Origin: Massilia sp. UMI-21
Lineage (GTDB): Bacteria > Pseudomonadota > Gammaproteobacteria > Burkholderiales > Burkholderiaceae_D
Direction of reading: 5' to 3'
Assembly: GCA_015277795.1 (NCBI GenBank)
Contig: CP063848.1
Span: forward strand, 4,960,001 to 5,024,000
DNA length: 64,000 nucleotides
Below are positions 18,268 to 27,145 of the stretch, in pieces. Within the stretch, counting starts at the first letter, position 1. Every line of letters starts with the position of its first letter. A program made the translations under genes and the position numbers. A model generated the notes under the pieces. The model searched no databases. It was not told the DNA's origin and saw nothing but the letters and a program-made list of their open reading frames with translations.

Positions 18268-18669
18268 ATGCCGAGTACTTCAGGAATCAACATCAGCGAG
18301 GCCGAGTCGCACGTCATGGAAGTGCTGTGGCGCGCGCCCGGCCCGGTCGTGGCCGAGCAGGTCGTGGTGGCGCTGCATGAAACCCAGCACTGGCAGACCG
18401 CCACCGTCAAGACCCTCCTCAATCGCCTGCTCAAGAAAGGCGCCATCGCCGCGCAGAAGGATGGGCGACGCTTTCTCTACCATGCCGTACTGCCGCGCGA
18501 CGCCTGGCTGGCGCGCGAAAGCGAAAGCCTGGTGCAGCGCCTGTTCGGTGGGCGCATCGCACCGCTGGTCGCGCACTTCGGCATGCAGGGCAAGCTGTCG
18601 CCATCGGACATCCTGGAGCTGCGCAAGCTGATCGACGAATTCGATGTCGGTACCGACGGCGGGCAATGA
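18268..18669 (+). CDS. BlaI/MecI/CopY-family transcriptional regulator
   Basis: A 133-residue winged-helix repressor of the penicillinase-repressor family. N-terminal I-S-E-A-E-S-H-V-M-E-V-L-W and T-A-T-V-K-T-L-L-N-R-L-L-K-K-G are the hallmark segments; the C-terminal third is the dimerisation region. Such proteins are usually paired with a BlaR1/M56 sensor protease, or in copper regulation with CopY partners. No sensor gene is adjacent here: the neighbours are the PL1-CE8 gene and a GntR regulator, so its target beyond itself is unknown. The ATG at 18268 directly follows the dyad at 18216-18260; further upstream in-frame starts fall inside that operator. Confidence 0.85.
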   Translation: MPSTSGINISEAESHVMEVLWRAPGPVVAEQVVVALHETQHWQTATVKTLLNRLLKKGAIAAQKDGRRFLYHAVLPRDAWLARESESLVQRLFGGRIAPLVAHFGMQGKLSPSDILELRKLIDEFDVGTDGGQ

Positions 18670-18723
18670 GCGGCAGAACCGAACAACGCGTCCAGCGGCG
18701 GCTTCGCCACACTGTTGGCATAT

Positions 18724-18767
18724 AAGTGGTTGGTCCACTTGCAACATTATCCGCACCAAACTAAGAT
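18724..18767 (+). promoter_or_regulatory. Promoter and dyad for the second GntR gene
   Basis: TTGCAA (18739-18744) and TAAGAT (18762-18767) are spaced by 17 bases and the spacer ends ACCAAAC. Upstream, AAGTGG-ttggt-CCACTT (18724-18740) is a perfect 6-bp inverted repeat overlapping the -35 box. The AGTGGnnnGTCCA core recurs at the same distance in the promoters at 19716 and 34601. Confidence 0.65.
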
Positions 18768-18812
18768 GCGCTGTTTGGCATCGGCCACCACTTTTCCACG
18801 ACGGACCCATCG

Positions 18813-19511
18813 ATGAAGAAAACCGCTGCGCTGAACGAAACCAGCGTTAACGAGCCACGGCTGTACCGGGTGGTATCAAGCAAGATCGAGGAGCTGATCC
18901 GCGCGGAGAACATCCGCCCGGGCGAGCGCTTGCCGGCAGAGCGCGAGCTGGCCACCAAGCTGGGCGTCAGCCGCACTTCGCTGCGCGAGGCCCTGATCGC
19001 CCTCGAACTGGGCGGCAAGGTCGAAGTGCGCGGCGGCTCGGGCGTCTACGTCAGCGAACAGGCCAAGCCGCAGGCCGAGGTGCCGAGCGCCGGCCCGGGG
19101 CCGTTCGAAGTGCTGGCGGCGCGCCGCCTGATCGAAGTCGAAGTCGCCGCGCTCGCCGCCAAGCACGCCAGCGATTCGGCCATCGACGCCATCTTGCGCG
19201 CCGTCGAAGAGATGGAGCAACACCACGAAGACCGCAGCGGCAACGAATCGGCCGACCGCAACTTCCACCTGGCGATCGCCCGCGCCACCGGCAACAGCGC
19301 GATGGTCGGCGTGATCGAATACCTGTGGAGCCAGCGCGGCTCGCTCTGGCACAAGCTGAAGGAGCATTTCCAGACCGAGGAACTGCGCCAACAGACCCTG
19401 ATCGACCACCGCAACATCTTCGCCGCCATCGCGTCGCACGACGTGGCCGGCGCCCGTTCGGCGATGCGCGCCCACCTCGACCGCGTGACCCGCACCTTCT
19501 CGCGCGGCTGA
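18813..19511 (+). CDS. GntR-family (FadR/FCD) transcriptional regulator, second copy
   Basis: A 232-residue FCD regulator. The winged helix spans residues about 17-84 (R-L-P-A-E-R-E-L-A-T-K-L-G-V-S-R-T-S-L-R-E-A); the FCD domain carries D-R-N-F-H-L-A-I-A-R-A-T-G-N and D-H-R-N-I-F-A-A-I. It is diverged from the regulator at 13346. It lies just upstream of the TonB receptor and lyase genes and its own promoter shares sequence boxes with theirs, so it is the best candidate for the regulator of that promoter set (inference). The inducer would be a pectin breakdown product. The gap before it is 143 bases and holds its promoter. Confidence 0.9.
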   Translation: MKKTAALNETSVNEPRLYRVVSSKIEELIRAENIRPGERLPAERELATKLGVSRTSLREALIALELGGKVEVRGGSGVYVSEQAKPQAEVPSAGPGPFEVLAARRLIEVEVAALAAKHASDSAIDAILRAVEEMEQHHEDRSGNESADRNFHLAIARATGNSAMVGVIEYLWSQRGSLWHKLKEHFQTEELRQQTLIDHRNIFAAIASHDVAGARSAMRAHLDRVTRTFSRG

Positions 19512-19590
19512 TTCCCCTGGGCCAGGGCCGGATTCTCCGGTCCGGCGGCCCGACTCCCCTCCCAGTACACCACGCGCACCGGCCCCGCGC

Positions 19591-19630
19591 CGAATCGCGC
19601 CGAATCGCGCCGAACCGCGCCAGGCCGCGC
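19591..19630. repeat. Short tandem repeat, 10-base unit
   Basis: CGAATCGCGC occurs twice in tandem, followed by CGAACCGCGC and CAGGCCGCGC. It lies in the 371-base gap between the second GntR gene and the TonB receptor gene. It is too short and degenerate to assign a role. Confidence 0.5.
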
Positions 19631-19700
19631 GGTCTCCCAGCAATATTAGTCCTTCGCCAATTGGTTCAACCGCATTTACGCCTGTACAGGCCAGAAAATA

Positions 19701-19744
19701 AGTGGCAAGTCCAGATTGCGAAAGCGGTCAGACCAAAGTAGAAT
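19701..19744 (+). promoter_or_regulatory. Promoter with operator palindrome for the TonB receptor gene
   Basis: TTGCGA (19716-19721) and TAGAAT (19739-19744) are 17 bases apart. The spacer contains the perfect palindrome GGTCAGACC (19726-19734). An AGTGGCAAGTCCA box sits at 19701-19713. It aligns without gaps over 44 bases with the promoter at 34586. It leaves a leader of about 130 bases before the GTG start at 19883. Confidence 0.72.
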
Positions 19745-19882
19745 CTCCAAGACCAATCCGCTGAATATCCTTCATGGCGCCGCTGAATGACTCGACTGGC
19801 CCCGAACGATAGGACGGAACATTGATACGGGCGATCCAGGAACAGACCGGACGCACTCGACGACCAAAGCAGGAGACATGCA

Positions 19883-22729
19883 GTGAAAAATCAACGAATT
19901 ACCGGGCCACGCATGGCCGAGGCACGCCGTACCGAACCGCGCTTCCTTCTGTCGGCAGTCACTGCCGCAGTGCTCACCATGATGAACACCGCAGCGGCGC
20001 AGGAAGCGCCGATGCAGCGTGTCGAAGTCACCGGTTCCTCGATCAAGCGCCTCGCCACTGAAAATGCCCTCCCCCTCACCACGATCAAGGCCGAAGAGCT
20101 GACCAACCGCGGCCTGACCACGATGTCGGAAGTCGCCGTGGCCCTGACCGTCGCCTCGACCAACGAGCCGGTGGGCGGCGGCGGCAGCGGCACCATGATC
20201 AACATGCGCGGCCTGAATACCAACCGTACCCTGGTCCTGCTCAACGGCCGCCGCCTGGCCAATGAAGCCCTGGGCGACAGCTCGGTCAACGTCGACGTCA
20301 TCCCGATGGCCGCCATCGAGCGCGTCGAAGTGCTGCGCGACGGCGCCTCGGCCCTGTACGGCACCGATGCGATCGCCGGCGTGGTCAACTTCATCACCAA
20401 GAAATCGATCACCGGCGTGAAGCTCAGCGCCAGCACCGTGCAGCCGGAAGCCTCGGGCGGCGGCGCCCAGCGCCGCGCCGGCTTCGTGGCCGGCAAGGGC
20501 GACCTGGCCACCGACGGCTGGAACGTCTACACCGCCTTCGATATCCAGCGCCGCGATTCGCTGCTGCAGCGCGATCGCCCCGACATCACCGACCCGGCCA
20601 AGATCGCCCAGCTCGGCGGCACCCCGTTCTCCCCGAACACCTCGGGCGGCGCGGCCTCGCCGGCGAACTTCACCATCTACCGCAACGGCAAGTCGGCCGG
20701 CATCACCGGCAATCCGTATTTCGCGGCCGGCTGCGTGACCCCGTACGCGATCCAGACCACGATCCCGTCGACCCGCACCAGCGCCAATGGCGGCAAGACC
20801 TGCATCACCGACCCGACCTACTATCCCGAGCTGCTGCCGGAAGCCCAGCAGGCCACCCTGCATACCCGCGCCACCATCGCGCACGGCGAAGGCAAGCTGC
20901 TGAGCGTCGAACTGAACCTGTCCAAGTCCTACATCGACGCCTCGGACGCGCCGCAACCCTTCGGCGCCAACGTGAACTACGACCGCTTGACCGCCTCGCG
21001 CGTGCCCTTGATGATCACCAGGGCCAGCAAATGGTATCCGGGCGGCAGCGGCGGCGTGCCGGCCGTGGCCGGCCTGAACGGCGAAGACCTGGCCCTGACC
21101 TGGAGCCTGGACGAACTCGGCCCGGTCACCAGCCACGACGAGCAGCAGAACCACCGCCTGGTGGTCCAGGACGAAGGCCAGCTCAATGCATTCGGCAGCT
21201 GGGATTACCGGGTCGGCGCGTCCTACGCCTACAGCAAGCGCGACGTCGGCTTCCGCGACAACTTCGTGCGCACGCCGGGCCTGTACGCCGGCGTCGCCAA
21301 CGGCACCCTGAACCCGTTCGGCCCGCAGGACGCGACCGGCCTGGCCTACCTCGAGAGCATCTCGGCCGACGGCATGGATTACCGGAATGCCGACGTGCGC
21401 TACTACGGCGCCGACCTGAACCTGTCGCGCACCCTGATGGACCTCGGCGGCGGCGCCCTGGGCCTGGCGGTGGGCGCGGACTGGCACCGCGAGACCTTCG
21501 AAGAGAACGCGAACATGCTGGGCGACGAAGTCGTCTACAAGGTATCGGGCAGCCCGGGCCGCAACCCGAGCGGCGCGCGCAGCGTGGCCGGCATGTATGC
21601 CGAACTCGATGCGCCGGTCACCAAGGCACTGAACCTGAACTTCGCGGTACGCGCCGACCATTTCAGCGACTTCGGCAACACCGTCAACCCGAAGGCCAGC
21701 GTCCGCTACCAGCCGATGAAGCAGCTGATGCTGCGCGGTACGGTGAGCAAGGGCTTCCGCGCGCCGACGCTGCCGGAACTGTACGGCGCGGAGCGTACGC
21801 TGACGCCGTCGTCGTCGAACTGGGATGATCCGCTGCTGTGCCCGAGCGCGACGCCCGGCGTGACCGGCACCGGCACCCCGAGCACCGACCCGCGCTACGC
21901 CGGCCTGAACCTCGATCCGACCACCGTCTGCAACACGCGTCTGACCACCCTGACCGGCGCCAACCCGGACCTGCAACCGGAGAAATCGAAGACCTATACC
22001 GTCGGTCTCGTGCTCGAGCCGTTCAAGAACTTCGTCGCCACCGTCGACTTCTGGAAGATCGACATGACGGGGACGATTGCCCAGGTATCGGAAGACACGA
22101 TCTTCAACAACATCGCGAAGTACCAGGACCTGTTCGTACGTAATCCGGACGGCACGCTGCAGTACATCACGAAAACGCGCCTGAACATGGGCGGCCTGCG
22201 TACCCAGGGCGTGGACATCGGCCTGAACTACATGGTCCCGACCGCGCACTGGGGCCGCTTCGGCTTCTCGATGGACGGCAGCTACACCGACAAGTACGAA
22301 GGCCAGGACGAGGAAGGCGGTGAATGGTTCGACAGCGTCGGCAAGAACGGCGCCCTGTCTACCGGCGCCACCTCTTCGAACACCTACGTGTTCAAGTGGA
22401 AGCACCAGGCCCGCGCAAACTGGAGCTACGGCCCGTTCTTCGTCCAGCTGACGCAGCAGTATGCGTCGAGCTACGAAGACACCAACGCCCTGACGACCCA
22501 GAAACCGGGCCAGCCCTTCTTCAACCGCATCGCGCCCTACCGCGTCTACAACCTGTCGAGCAGCTGGAAGGTCAACAAGCAGCTGAAGGTCGGCGCCGGC
22601 GTGAACAACCTGTTCGACGTGGATCCGCCGCTGTCGAACCAGCGCCTGAGCTCGCGCGTCGTGTTCGCACGTAACGTCGCCAAGCCGATCGGCCGCACCT
22701 TCACGGTGCGTGCGGACTACGCGTTCTAA
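19883..22729 (+). CDS. TonB-dependent outer membrane receptor, probable pectin-oligomer uptake
   Basis: A 948-residue receptor with a signal peptide (cleavage near A-A-A-Q at residues 37-40). The plug begins with V-E-V-T-G-S-S-I-K-R and contains M-R-G-L-N-T-N-R-T-L-V-L-L-N-G-R-R and V-E-V-L-R-D-G-A-S-A-L-Y-G-T-D. The rest is a 22-strand barrel ending in a C-terminal Phe (A-D-Y-A-F), the outer membrane insertion signal. The GTG at 19883 follows AGGAGA. It heads a plus-strand run with the PL1 lyase and GH28 genes, so oligogalacturonides are the likely cargo, energised by TonB-ExbBD; the substrate is inference from context. N-terminal extension typical of sigma-regulator transducers is absent. 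Confidence 0.9.
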   Translation: MKNQRITGPRMAEARRTEPRFLLSAVTAAVLTMMNTAAAQEAPMQRVEVTGSSIKRLATENALPLTTIKAEELTNRGLTTMSEVAVALTVASTNEPVGGGGSGTMINMRGLNTNRTLVLLNGRRLANEALGDSSVNVDVIPMAAIERVEVLRDGASALYGTDAIAGVVNFITKKSITGVKLSASTVQPEASGGGAQRRAGFVAGKGDLATDGWNVYTAFDIQRRDSLLQRDRPDITDPAKIAQLGGTPFSPNTSGGAASPANFTIYRNGKSAGITGNPYFAAGCVTPYAIQTTIPSTRTSANGGKTCITDPTYYPELLPEAQQATLHTRATIAHGEGKLLSVELNLSKSYIDASDAPQPFGANVNYDRLTASRVPLMITRASKWYPGGSGGVPAVAGLNGEDLALTWSLDELGPVTSHDEQQNHRLVVQDEGQLNAFGSWDYRVGASYAYSKRDVGFRDNFVRTPGLYAGVANGTLNPFGPQDATGLAYLESISADGMDYRNADVRYYGADLNLSRTLMDLGGGALGLAVGADWHRETFEENANMLGDEVVYKVSGSPGRNPSGARSVAGMYAELDAPVTKALNLNFAVRADHFSDFGNTVNPKASVRYQPMKQLMLRGTVSKGFRAPTLPELYGAERTLTPSSSNWDDPLLCPSATPGVTGTGTPSTDPRYAGLNLDPTTVCNTRLTTLTGANPDLQPEKSKTYTVGLVLEPFKNFVATVDFWKIDMTGTIAQVSEDTIFNNIAKYQDLFVRNPDGTLQYITKTRLNMGGLRTQGVDIGLNYMVPTAHWGRFGFSMDGSYTDKYEGQDEEGGEWFDSVGKNGALSTGATSSNTYVFKWKHQARANWSYGPFFVQLTQQYASSYEDTNALTTQKPGQPFFNRIAPYRVYNLSSSWKVNKQLKVGAGVNNLFDVDPPLSNQRLSSRVVFARNVAKPIGRTFTVRADYAF

Positions 22730-22738
22730 ACCGCGTCC

Positions 22739-22769
22739 CCGCCCTGCGCAGGGCGGATGGAAACATCCG
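22739..22769 (+). other. Intercistronic hairpins between the receptor and PL1 genes
   Basis: CCGCCCTGCGCAGGGCGG (22739-22756) is a perfect 18-base palindrome, and CGGATG-gaaa-CATCCG (22754-22769) overlaps it with a GNRA-type loop. There is no T run, so mRNA stabilisation or partial attenuation is more likely than termination. Confidence 0.5.
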
Positions 22770-22831
22770 TCCTGCGTCTTCACTTCCTACTCCACGCGGT
22801 GCGCCGGCGTACCGCCCACGCAAGCGAGCCT

Positions 22832-23983
22832 ATGAAGCAGTTCCCCTTCGCCCCCATTCCCTTGCTCGCGCTGTCGGCCTGCGCGGCCGTGGCTCCCGCT
22901 CCCGCGGATGTCTCGATTCGCCAGGCAGCCCCGCCCGACGGCTGGGCCGCGCTCGAAGGCGGCACCCGAGGCGGCGCGGATGCGCCGGCCGCCAATGTCC
23001 TCACCGTCAGCAACGCCGCGCAACTACGCAACGCGCTCGGCAAGACCGTGCAGGGCCCGCGCATCGTGCAGGTGAACGGGGTGATCGACATGAGCGAAGG
23101 CCATCCCTATGCCAGCAACGCCGACCAGGCCAGGCGCGGCAAGGTCGCCCTGCCGGCCCGGACCACCCTGGTCGGCCTCGGCGCCGGGTCGGGCTTCGTC
23201 AACGCGCACCTGGTGGTGGCGAAGGTGTCGCAGGTCGTCATCCGCAACCTGAACCTGCGCAACCCCTGCGATGTCGAACCGCGCTGGGACCCGGAGGACG
23301 GCCGGGACGGCAACTGGAACGCGGACTTCGACGCCATCTCGATCGTCGGCGCGCACCACGTCTGGGTCGACCACAACAGCTTCACCGATGCGCCGCTGAC
23401 CGACGATACCCTGCCGCGCGCGAACGGCAAGCACAAGCAGTGCCATGACGGCGCGCTCGACATCCGCGACGCCAGCGACCTGGTGACCGTGTCGTACAAC
23501 CACTTCGCCCTGCACGAGAAAAACATGCTGATCGGCGCGAGCGACAAGGCCCCGGGGGACGCCGGCCGCCTGCGCGTCACCATCAGCAACAACCTGTTCG
23601 AGTACATCGCCAGCCGTTCGCCGCGCGTGCGTTTCGGCCAGGTCCACCTTTTCAACAACTACCACGTCGGCGACCGCCGCCATCCGGTCTATCGCCACGG
23701 GTATAGTGTCGGCGTGGCCAAGCAGGCGCGCATCGTCTCGCACGCGAACGCCTTCGAGATCGCCGGCGCGCGCAGCTGCGCCGATGCCATCCGCAGCTTT
23801 GCCGGTACGGACGCCGGTACGTTCGCCGACACCGGCTCGCTGCTGAACGGGGCGCCGCTCGCACCTTGCGGTACGCAGGACGATGCAAGGCACGCGGCGT
23901 GGGCCGTGCCCTACCCCTTCGCACCGCTCCCGGCCCACGCCGTGCCTGCCCACGTACGCGCCCATGCCGGCGCCGGCAGGTAG
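22832..23983 (+). CDS. Pectate lyase, PL1, predicted lipoprotein
   Basis: A 383-residue PL1 lyase. The leader ends L-A-L-S-A-C, a good lipobox, so the protein is probably lipid-anchored after cleavage before Cys. The beta helix shows V-W-V-D-H-N-S-F-T-D, H-D-G-A-L-D-I and S-R-S-P-R-V-R-F-G-Q-V-H, the calcium ligand and catalytic Arg regions of pectate lyases. It cleaves polygalacturonate by beta elimination. It closely resembles the PL1 part of the fusion at 14960, including D-G-W-A-A-x-E-G-G-T-R-G-G near the N-terminus, so they look like paralogs. It lies between the TonB receptor and GH28 genes. The ATG at 22832 begins the signal sequence; an upstream start does not. Confidence 0.88.
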   Translation: MKQFPFAPIPLLALSACAAVAPAPADVSIRQAAPPDGWAALEGGTRGGADAPAANVLTVSNAAQLRNALGKTVQGPRIVQVNGVIDMSEGHPYASNADQARRGKVALPARTTLVGLGAGSGFVNAHLVVAKVSQVVIRNLNLRNPCDVEPRWDPEDGRDGNWNADFDAISIVGAHHVWVDHNSFTDAPLTDDTLPRANGKHKQCHDGALDIRDASDLVTVSYNHFALHEKNMLIGASDKAPGDAGRLRVTISNNLFEYIASRSPRVRFGQVHLFNNYHVGDRRHPVYRHGYSVGVAKQARIVSHANAFEIAGARSCADAIRSFAGTDAGTFADTGSLLNGAPLAPCGTQDDARHAAWAVPYPFAPLPAHAVPAHVRAHAGAGR

Positions 23984-24028
23984 CCCTGCCGCTGCACCAC
24001 CGATTGCCCGACCATCAAGGAAAACGAC

Positions 24029-25846
24029 ATGAAAACGAGACAGATCAATTCGCAACGCCGCTCGCTGCTGTGCGCCGCCTCGGCATCGGTGGCCGGCCTG
24101 ACGGTCGCCGGCCCGGCACTCGCCGCCACGGGCGGGAACGATCCGTGGGCGCGCGCCCAGGGCATCATCGACCAGTTCAGGAAACCCCTGGTCTTCCCGA
24201 AGCGCGATTTCCCGATCACCGCCTACGGCGCCGAAGCCTGCGAAGCGATCATGGTGACCGGCTATGTCGCCCACCACGAAGAGGGCAAGCTCAGCACGCC
24301 GGCGCCGGGCGCCAAGGACTGCTACGCGGCGATCGCGGCCGCCATCGCCGCCTGCAACGCCGCCGGCGGCGGGCGGGTCGTGATCCCGGCCGGTAACTGG
24401 CTGGTGAAGGGACCGATCGTCCTGAAGTCGAACGTCAACGTGCACCTGGCCAAGGGCGCCCACGTCTATTTCAGCAACGATCCGGACGACTTCGCCAAGT
24501 ACGGCGACTACGACTGCGGCCCGAACGGCAAGCTGGTGATCTCGCGCTGGCAGAGCAACGACGTCCTGAACTACTCGCCGCTGGTCTATGCCTTCGGCCA
24601 GACCAATATCGCCCTGACCGGCGAAGACTGGACCAGCATCCTGGACGGCCAGGGCGGCGTGCCGCAGGCCAATGGGGACACCTGGTGGGACTGGAAGGGC
24701 AAGCGCAAGGCCGGCCCGCGCCAGCACGAGGCCCAGACCGCGGTCAACCCGGCCAACCCGACCTCGATCAGGCAGGTCGCACCGCATCTCGGCCCGGCGC
24801 AGGTCGCGCTCATGGAAGGCAAGGACGACAAATGGCGCACCGACGAAGCCTACCTGCCGACCCTGTCGGAAGCGGGCGTGCCGGTCGCCCGGCGCATCTT
24901 CGGGCGCGGCCACTACCTGCGCCCGTGCATGGTCGAATTCATCGGCTGCACCAACGTGCTGCTGCAGGGTTACCAGCTGAACCAGTCGCCGTTCTGGCAG
25001 CACCACCCGGTCAATTGCAGCAAGCTGGAGATCCGCGGCGTCCACATGGACAGCATGGGCCCGAACAGCGATGGCTTCGACCCGGAGGCCTGCGACACCG
25101 TGCTGGTGCAGGACTGCACCTTCAACAGCGGCGACGACTGCATCGCGATCAAGGCCGGCAAGAACCGCGACACCCAGTTCGGCCCGACCCAGAACGTGGT
25201 GATCCAGAAGTGCGTCATGAACAGCGGCCACGGCGGCGTGACCCTGGGCAGCGAAATGTCGGGCGGGATCCAGCACGTGTACGCGCAGGACATCGAGTTC
25301 CGCAACGAGCACTGGGCCACCGACCCGCTCAACACCGCGATCCGCATGAAGACCAACATGAACCGCGGCGGCTTCCTGCGCCACTTCTATGTGCGCAACG
25401 TGAGCATGCCGAACGGCGTGAACCTCAAGCCCCAGGTCTACAACCCGCTGCCCGGCTCACCGATCCCGCCGAAGAGCGTGGGGTCCTCGGCCGGCGCCGT
25501 GGTGACCATCGACTGCGACTACGCCCCCACCGCCGACAATGTGCGCACCCGCCCGCCGATCGTGGAAAACATCCATATTTCCGGGGTCAGGGTCGGCAAT
25601 GTCGCCACGCCGGACGGCCCGCGGTCTTGTTACCAGGCCTTGCTGCTGCTGGGTCCGGTCGCCTTCGACTACAACGGCGCGCAGCCGGCAGAGATCCTGC
25701 CGATCCGCGACGTGACCATCACCGACTGCGACTTCGGCACCCCGGTGAACGCAGCCCAGCCATGGTTCGTCTACAACGTCCGCAACGTCAAGCTGCGCAA
25801 TGTAAAAATCGCCGGCAAGGTCTACAACACGACGCTGCAGGCGTGA
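24029..25846 (+). CDS. Polygalacturonase-type glycoside hydrolase, GH28, Tat-exported
   Basis: A 605-residue GH28 beta-helix enzyme. The leader has a twin arginine (Q-R-R-S-L-L-C-A-A-S) and a hydrophobic stretch ending A-L-A-A, a Tat signal. The family motifs are N-S-D-G-F-D-P-E-A-C (about 346), G-D-D-C-I-A-I-K-A-G (about 367), G-H-G-G-V-T-L-G-S-E (about 400) and R-M-K-T (about 438), supplying the three Asp, the His and the Lys used by these hydrolases. It is long for the family; the extra 200 residues are mainly before the core. Exo-action on (unsaturated) oligogalacturonides in the periplasm is likely but not provable here. It starts 45 bases after the PL1 stop, with AAGGA as ribosome site. 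Confidence 0.9.
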   Translation: MKTRQINSQRRSLLCAASASVAGLTVAGPALAATGGNDPWARAQGIIDQFRKPLVFPKRDFPITAYGAEACEAIMVTGYVAHHEEGKLSTPAPGAKDCYAAIAAAIAACNAAGGGRVVIPAGNWLVKGPIVLKSNVNVHLAKGAHVYFSNDPDDFAKYGDYDCGPNGKLVISRWQSNDVLNYSPLVYAFGQTNIALTGEDWTSILDGQGGVPQANGDTWWDWKGKRKAGPRQHEAQTAVNPANPTSIRQVAPHLGPAQVALMEGKDDKWRTDEAYLPTLSEAGVPVARRIFGRGHYLRPCMVEFIGCTNVLLQGYQLNQSPFWQHHPVNCSKLEIRGVHMDSMGPNSDGFDPEACDTVLVQDCTFNSGDDCIAIKAGKNRDTQFGPTQNVVIQKCVMNSGHGGVTLGSEMSGGIQHVYAQDIEFRNEHWATDPLNTAIRMKTNMNRGGFLRHFYVRNVSMPNGVNLKPQVYNPLPGSPIPPKSVGSSAGAVVTIDCDYAPTADNVRTRPPIVENIHISGVRVGNVATPDGPRSCYQALLLLGPVAFDYNGAQPAEILPIRDVTITDCDFGTPVNAAQPWFVYNVRNVKLRNVKIAGKVYNTTLQA

Positions 25847-26016
25847 ACCGCCCGCACGGCGTATGAAGGCCAGGTCTGGCGTACATCGAAGCCCATGCGT
25901 TCCTGTACGTGCGCCCGCCATGCATCACCGGTGGTAGCCTGAGGCCAGCGTCGCGCGGTCTGCCGCGCCGTCCGCAACCCGGACGCAAGCTGGACTCGTT
26001 ACAGGAGGAAACCATC

Positions 26017-26487
26017 ATGGTCTTGCCCCGCTCATGGCACGCCGCCTGCGTACTATGCATATCGACCCTGGCGATCGCTCCCGCGTGGGGCCAGTCGCAC
26101 GAGGTGACATCCGGCGCGTACACGCTGCGCGCCAGCACGGTCGCGTCGAACATGCTGGCGCCCGGCACCGCGCGCGAACACGGCATCGAACGCGCGCCCA
26201 CGCGCGGCGTCCTGAACGTCACGCTCATGAAAGACCGGCAGACCGTCGCTGCCGAGGTCGAGGTTTCCGCGCGCAGCCTGACCGGGAAAAGCAGGCCGGT
26301 CACGCTCGCTCCCACCACCGTCAACGGTTACGTTTCCTATACCGGCGCGTATGACTTCGTGCATGGAGAAGTGCTCGACTTCACGATCCAGGCGACCCCA
26401 CAGGGCGCCGGCGAGCCCTTGATCCTGACGTTCCGCGAGCGCATGTGGGGACGTGGCGACCTGCCTGACGAGCGCCAGGTGCAATGA
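26017..26487 (+). CDS. DUF4426-type exported protein
   Basis: A 156-residue protein with a clear signal peptide ending W-G-Q-S-H at residues 25-29. The pattern H-E-V-T-S-G-A-Y-T-L-R, then G-V-L-N-V-T-L-M-K and L-T-F-R-E-R-M-W-G resembles the DUF4426 family of periplasmic proteins of unknown role. The start at 26017 follows AGGAGG at ideal spacing. It lies 170 bases after the GH28 stop, with no sign of functional linkage to pectin use; convergent with the membrane protein gene that follows. Family assignment is from memory of the pattern. Confidence 0.65.
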   Translation: MVLPRSWHAACVLCISTLAIAPAWGQSHEVTSGAYTLRASTVASNMLAPGTAREHGIERAPTRGVLNVTLMKDRQTVAAEVEVSARSLTGKSRPVTLAPTTVNGYVSYTGAYDFVHGEVLDFTIQATPQGAGEPLILTFRERMWGRGDLPDERQVQ

Positions 26488-26515
26488 AGCTTCGGCACCG
26501 ATTCGCTGCCCCGCG

Positions 26516-27016
26516 TCACCCCATGGCGCGCGACTCGGCGCGGCGCCAGCGCAGCAGTCCGCCTGCGTAGACCAGGTAATACGCCGCCACCACGCCCATG
26601 ATGCCCATCGAGAGCGGACTGGCGCCGAACGATGGCGCCTGCTGCGCCCCCAGGGTGAGCATGTCGACGACGCGGTACAGGACGCGCGCGATGAACACCA
26701 TCGCCACCACCAGTCCGATCGGGGCATACGGCGTATAGAAGTAGTCGCCGCCGCGACGTTCGAAGCCGGTGCGGCGCAAGGCGGCGACGGCGAGCATGCC
26801 GCCCGCCGCGACGCCACCGCATAGACTTGCCAACACGACAGGTTTCGCCAGCAGCATGAATCCCATCGCCAGCAAGGCGACGGGCAGGAAAGTCACGCCG
26901 AACCAGTGGCGCCACAAACGCGACTGCTGCCGCAATGTCAGGCGCTGCACCCGCTTGTAGACGCGCCACATGATCAGCGGAGACACTGCGAGCAAGATGA
27001 TGTTCGACTGCGTCAT
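26516..27016 (-). CDS. Membrane protein of unknown function
   Basis: A 166-residue protein with four to five membrane segments (about 2-17, 38-57, 58-80, 99-117, 132-152), a basic stretch after the first (W-R-V-Y-K-R-V-Q-R) and the motif Y-T-P-Y-A-P-I-G-L-V-V-A. It resembles small CcdC/DUF1453-like membrane proteins, but I am not sure of the family. It is divergent from the DUF218 gene and convergent with the DUF4426 gene. No catalytic residue pattern is visible. Confidence 0.6.
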   Translation of the reverse strand: MTQSNIILLAVSPLIMWRVYKRVQRLTLRQQSRLWRHWFGVTFLPVALLAMGFMLLAKPVVLASLCGGVAAGGMLAVAALRRTGFERRGGDYFYTPYAPIGLVVAMVFIARVLYRVVDMLTLGAQQAPSFGASPLSMGIMGVVAAYYLVYAGGLLRWRRAESRAMG

Positions 27017-27145
27017 GGCGGCCTTTCCTGTGCTCGTGGGGAGTTGTATGCTAAAAGACGTTGATGATGGTCAACTGGACATGCATGACTATGCCCGTTT
27101 CCATTCCCCCTTGCAATCACACGACCGACAAACCGCCCGACACCC

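Noticed and set aside
19591..19630. Iterated operator sites (iteron-like)
   Set aside because: The 10-base units are only a few imperfect GC-rich copies and do not resemble replication iterons.
19772..22783. 1003-codon open frame antisense to the TonB receptor
   Set aside because: Shadow with biased composition; plus frame has plug and barrel signatures and a proper C-terminal Phe.
23024..25384. 786-codon open frame antisense to PL1 and GH28 genes
   Set aside because: Spans two real genes on the other strand and has no recognisable domain.
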